Shown here piece after piece: positions 5,275-7,247 of a stretch of 7,247 nucleotides of DNA. This DNA is from an uncultured Acidimicrobiia bacterium. Its GTDB lineage: Bacteria; Actinomycetota; Acidimicrobiia; Spongiisociales; Spongiisociaceae. The notes under the pieces are model-generated. The model was not told the DNA's origin, ran no database searches, and saw only the letters and a list, made by a program, of their open reading frames with translations. The first letter of the stretch is position 1; every line of letters starts with the position of its first letter. Position numbers and translations under genes: made by a program. The DNA lies in assembly GCA_937900165.1 (NCBI GenBank), contig CALCCX010000476.1, positions 1-7,247 on the forward strand, in the 5' to 3' direction.

Positions 5275-6629
5275 CTCTCTGGTCAGGGCGGTTCCAGGAG
5301 CCGCCGGCCGAGGTTCTGTGGCGATACACAGTTGACCCCGCAGACCGACGCATGCTGCTCGATGACGTCGTCGGGTCCATCGCCCATGTGACGATGCTTG
5401 GCGAATCCGGGCTCCTGTCGGACGATGAGAGCGACGAAATTCTCAATGGCCTGAATGAGATCAAGTCCGAGGCCGAGAAGGAGGCCTTCGATTTCCAAGA
5501 CTCGGACGAGGACATTCACTCGGCGGTTGAGCGGCGCCTCGGGGAGCTGATCGGTCCTGTCGCCGCCAAGCTTCACACTGCCAGATCACGCAACGATCAG
5601 GTTGCGCTCGACATCCGTCTCTACCTGCGCAGGGCCGCCACAGCCCGGATTCTCCAGCTCGAAGCGTTCGCCTCGGTCATGGCGGACCTGGCTGAGGGTG
5701 TTGGCGAAACCGTCGTTCCGTCGTACACCCATGTGCAACAGGCCCAGGCTGTCCCTCTGGCCCATCATCTTCTGGCGTACGCGTGGATGGCCCTGCGGGA
5801 CGCTGGTCGGTTCGTCGACGCTGCCGAGCGCCTTGGCGTGTCTCCGCTCGGTGCAGGGGCGGGGGGAGGGTCTTCGCTGCCAATCGACCCGGAAAGATCC
5901 GCCGAACTACTCGGTATGACTGGGACCTTCGAAAACTCCATGGACGCGGTTGCCTCCCGCGACCTGGTGGCGGAGTACACATTCTGCTGTGCCCAGGCAA
6001 TGGTTCACATGTCACGATTGGCCGAAGAGATGGTCCTGTGGGCGTCGGCCGAGTTTGGCTGGGTTACGTTCGCGGATCGACATACGACCGGATCCTCAGC
6101 GATGCCGCAGAAGAAGAATCCTGACATAGCGGAGCTCGCCAGGGGCAAGAGCGCCACGGTGATCGGCCATCTGACCGCCGTGATGGCGCTCCAAAAAGGC
6201 CTGCCGCTCACGTACAACCGCGATCTGCAAGAGGACAAGGCGTCGGTGTTCGCGGCCGACGACACCCTGGCCGCAACGCTCGAGGCCTTGACGGCGATGC
6301 TGGCCTCCGCAGAGTTCCACCCGCCCCCTCCTGGCTCAGCGGTGACCGCGCTCGATCTTGCGGAGGAAATGGTCGGCCGCGGTGTTCCGTTCAGAGAAGC
6401 CCACGAGGCGGTCGGAAGATTGGTGGCGTCGCTTGCCGGCGACGGTCGTGATTTGTCTGACGCGACCGCGCAGGACCTTGACGCCGCAGACTCCCGATTT
6501 GAGGTGGCCGACCTGGCCAGGACCAACCCGCTCGATTCGATAGCCAAGCGGGTGTCTCCCGGCGGGGGTTCGTTCGCCGATGTGGCAATCCAGATGGCGG
6601 CAATCCGCGAGCGGGTCGGCCGGACCTGA
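5271..6629 (+). CDS. argH: Argininosuccinate lyase ArgH
   Basis: Final step of the pathway: splits argininosuccinate into arginine and fumarate; homotetramer of the fumarase/aspartase superfamily. At 452 residues it is slightly shorter than the usual 455-470. Visible motifs are the N-terminal LWSGRF (3-8), SDEDIHSAVERRLGELIG, KLHTARSRNDQVALD, SYTHVQQAQ with the candidate catalytic His154, and the family signature GSSAMPQKKNPD (274-285) with the catalytic-loop serine pair 275-276. The usual THLQxAQP is THVQQAQAVP here. The start at 5271 is chosen because MTLWSGRF is the family's normal beginning; the open frame extends upstream into argG without a credible start. No strong ribosome site is visible, consistent with coupling to the preceding minigene or argG. 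Confidence 0.97.
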   Translation: MTLWSGRFQEPPAEVLWRYTVDPADRRMLLDDVVGSIAHVTMLGESGLLSDDESDEILNGLNEIKSEAEKEAFDFQDSDEDIHSAVERRLGELIGPVAAKLHTARSRNDQVALDIRLYLRRAATARILQLEAFASVMADLAEGVGETVVPSYTHVQQAQAVPLAHHLLAYAWMALRDAGRFVDAAERLGVSPLGAGAGGGSSLPIDPERSAELLGMTGTFENSMDAVASRDLVAEYTFCCAQAMVHMSRLAEEMVLWASAEFGWVTFADRHTTGSSAMPQKKNPDIAELARGKSATVIGHLTAVMALQKGLPLTYNRDLQEDKASVFAADDTLAATLEALTAMLASAEFHPPPPGSAVTALDLAEEMVGRGVPFREAHEAVGRLVASLAGDGRDLSDATAQDLDAADSRFEVADLARTNPLDSIAKRVSPGGGSFADVAIQMAAIRERVGRT

Positions 6630-6631
6630 CG

Positions 6632-6659
6632 GCGGTCGAGTGGTTGCCGGACCGACCGC
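6632..6659 (+). terminator. Possible GC-rich terminator hairpin after argH
   Basis: GCGGTCG (6632-6638) pairs exactly with CGACCGC (6653-6659) around a 14-base loop, starting 2 bases after the argH stop. No T-run follows, so this would be a weak or U-tract-less terminator. Random pairing in GC-rich DNA cannot be excluded. The rest of the stretch up to 6780 shows no gene. Confidence 0.3.
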
Positions 6660-6780
6660 AGTGTCACCCTGAGCGACTCCTGGAAGCCTGCCGCGGGTCG
6701 TTCTTCGCCGTCCGGCGTCTTGCGCACAGGTTCGGGTAGTCTCTTGAGCAACGTGCAGGGGCCGTTGCCAGGGAGATCTA

Positions 6781-7212
6781 GTGATACATACACGTCCAGA
6801 TCCGTCGCGAAACGCGGATGAAGTGGTTGTCCGCACGATGACGGACGCCGATCTGGAGGCCGTGGTCGATCTTTCCAACAGCGTCCTCGAAGACTACGCA
6901 GGCACCAACGTACGAACAGTTGAGGATTTCAAATGGCGCTGCCTCGACCGGCCAGGAGTCGAACCGTCTGGAGCCTTCGTCGTAGTATGCGACAGCGCAG
7001 TCGTCGGGTACTGCGTCGTGCGAACCAACGGTGAGGTGCTGGACTGCATCGTCGGCCAGCACTCCAAGAGCCGTGACATTTTGCGAGTCCTCCTGACCGA
7101 GGCAGAGAACTACGCCATAGCGGCTGGCGCGACCCGAATGTTGGTCAACCTTCCCGCCGACCGGCCGGACCTTCGACAGGTGGCCAAATCGTCTGGATTC
7201 GCAGGGTCACCC
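6781..7212 (+). CDS. GNAT-family N-acetyltransferase-like protein, cut off at the contig end
   Basis: An open frame from GTG 6781, 5 bases after GGGAG (6771-6775), gives 144 genuine residues before adapter sequence begins. The pattern fits a GNAT fold: an N-terminal VVVRTMTDADLEAVVDLSN (helix alpha-1 region, about 15-33), a strand pair FVVVCDSAVVGYCVVRTNGE, a helix LRVLLTEAENYAIAAGATRM, and a terminal segment ending in KSSGF. The usual acetyl-CoA pyrophosphate loop (R/Q-x-x-G-x-G/A) is not clear: the matching place reads VGQHSKSRDILR, so activity and substrate are unknown. It lies 151 bases after argH and may be a separate unit. No function in arginine synthesis is implied. Confidence 0.6.
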
Positions 7213-7247
7213 AGATCGGAAGAGCACACGTCTGAACTCCAGTCACC
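7213..7247 (+). other. Illumina TruSeq adapter sequence (library artefact, not genomic)
   Basis: From 7213 the sequence starts AGATCGGAAGAGC and continues for 34 bases exactly as the TruSeq read-through adapter up to its CAGTCAC end at 7246; base 7247 would be the first index base. Its translation in the acetyltransferase frame is RSEEHTSELQS, a peptide well known as adapter contamination in protein databases. The last genomic base is therefore about 7212. Confidence 0.98.

Noticed and set aside
7213..7247. RSEEHTSELQS as part of the acetyltransferase protein.
   Set aside because: It is the translation of the TruSeq adapter, not genomic DNA.

Overview
The window is a high-GC (about 60% by eye), densely packed stretch of arginine-biosynthesis genes, all on the + strand. 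The gene order (argJ-argB-argD, then argR-argG-argH) is the actinobacterial argCJBDFRGH cluster. Gene order, base composition and stop/start overlaps suggest an actinobacterium, possibly an uncultured Acidimicrobiia-like lineage; that placement is inference. The right end runs into an Illumina library adapter, so this is the unclean end of a short-read contig.

Layout. Positions 1-44 hold the last codons of argJ, whose TGA overlaps the argB start. argB (44-949) overlaps argD (942-2144) by 8 bases. At the argD stop lies a strong 11-bp-arm inverted repeat, followed by about 250 bases of probable non-coding DNA rich in GAACCC/GGGTTC motifs. Where argF (ornithine carbamoyltransferase) would be expected, there is instead a coupled pair: an ECF-type sigma factor (2394-2852) and an O6-alkylguanine-DNA alkyltransferase (2849-3457). 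argR then begins a new unit from a promoter with two ArgR-box-like sites, apparently as a leaderless mRNA. argG (4031-5233) and argH (5271-6629) follow. Each is preceded by a tiny ORF that overlaps the upstream stop and the downstream start as ATGA. After a possible GC-rich terminator, a GNAT-like acetyltransferase begins at 6781 and is cut by adapter sequence at 7213.

How the genes work together. ArgJ makes N-acetylglutamate and releases ornithine, ArgB phosphorylates N-acetylglutamate, and ArgD makes N-acetylornithine. ArgG and ArgH convert citrulline to arginine. The ornithine-to-citrulline step (ArgF) is missing here and must be encoded elsewhere or replaced. ArgB has features of arginine-inhibited kinases and ArgR has intact arginine-binding aspartates, so both enzyme-level and transcriptional feedback are likely.

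The most unusual points are: the sigma factor/alkyltransferase pair in the argF slot; an alkyltransferase with every key residue except its DNA-intercalating arginine, which is glutamine; the paired minigenes before argG and argH; the compact argR operator-promoter; and the adapter at the contig end.
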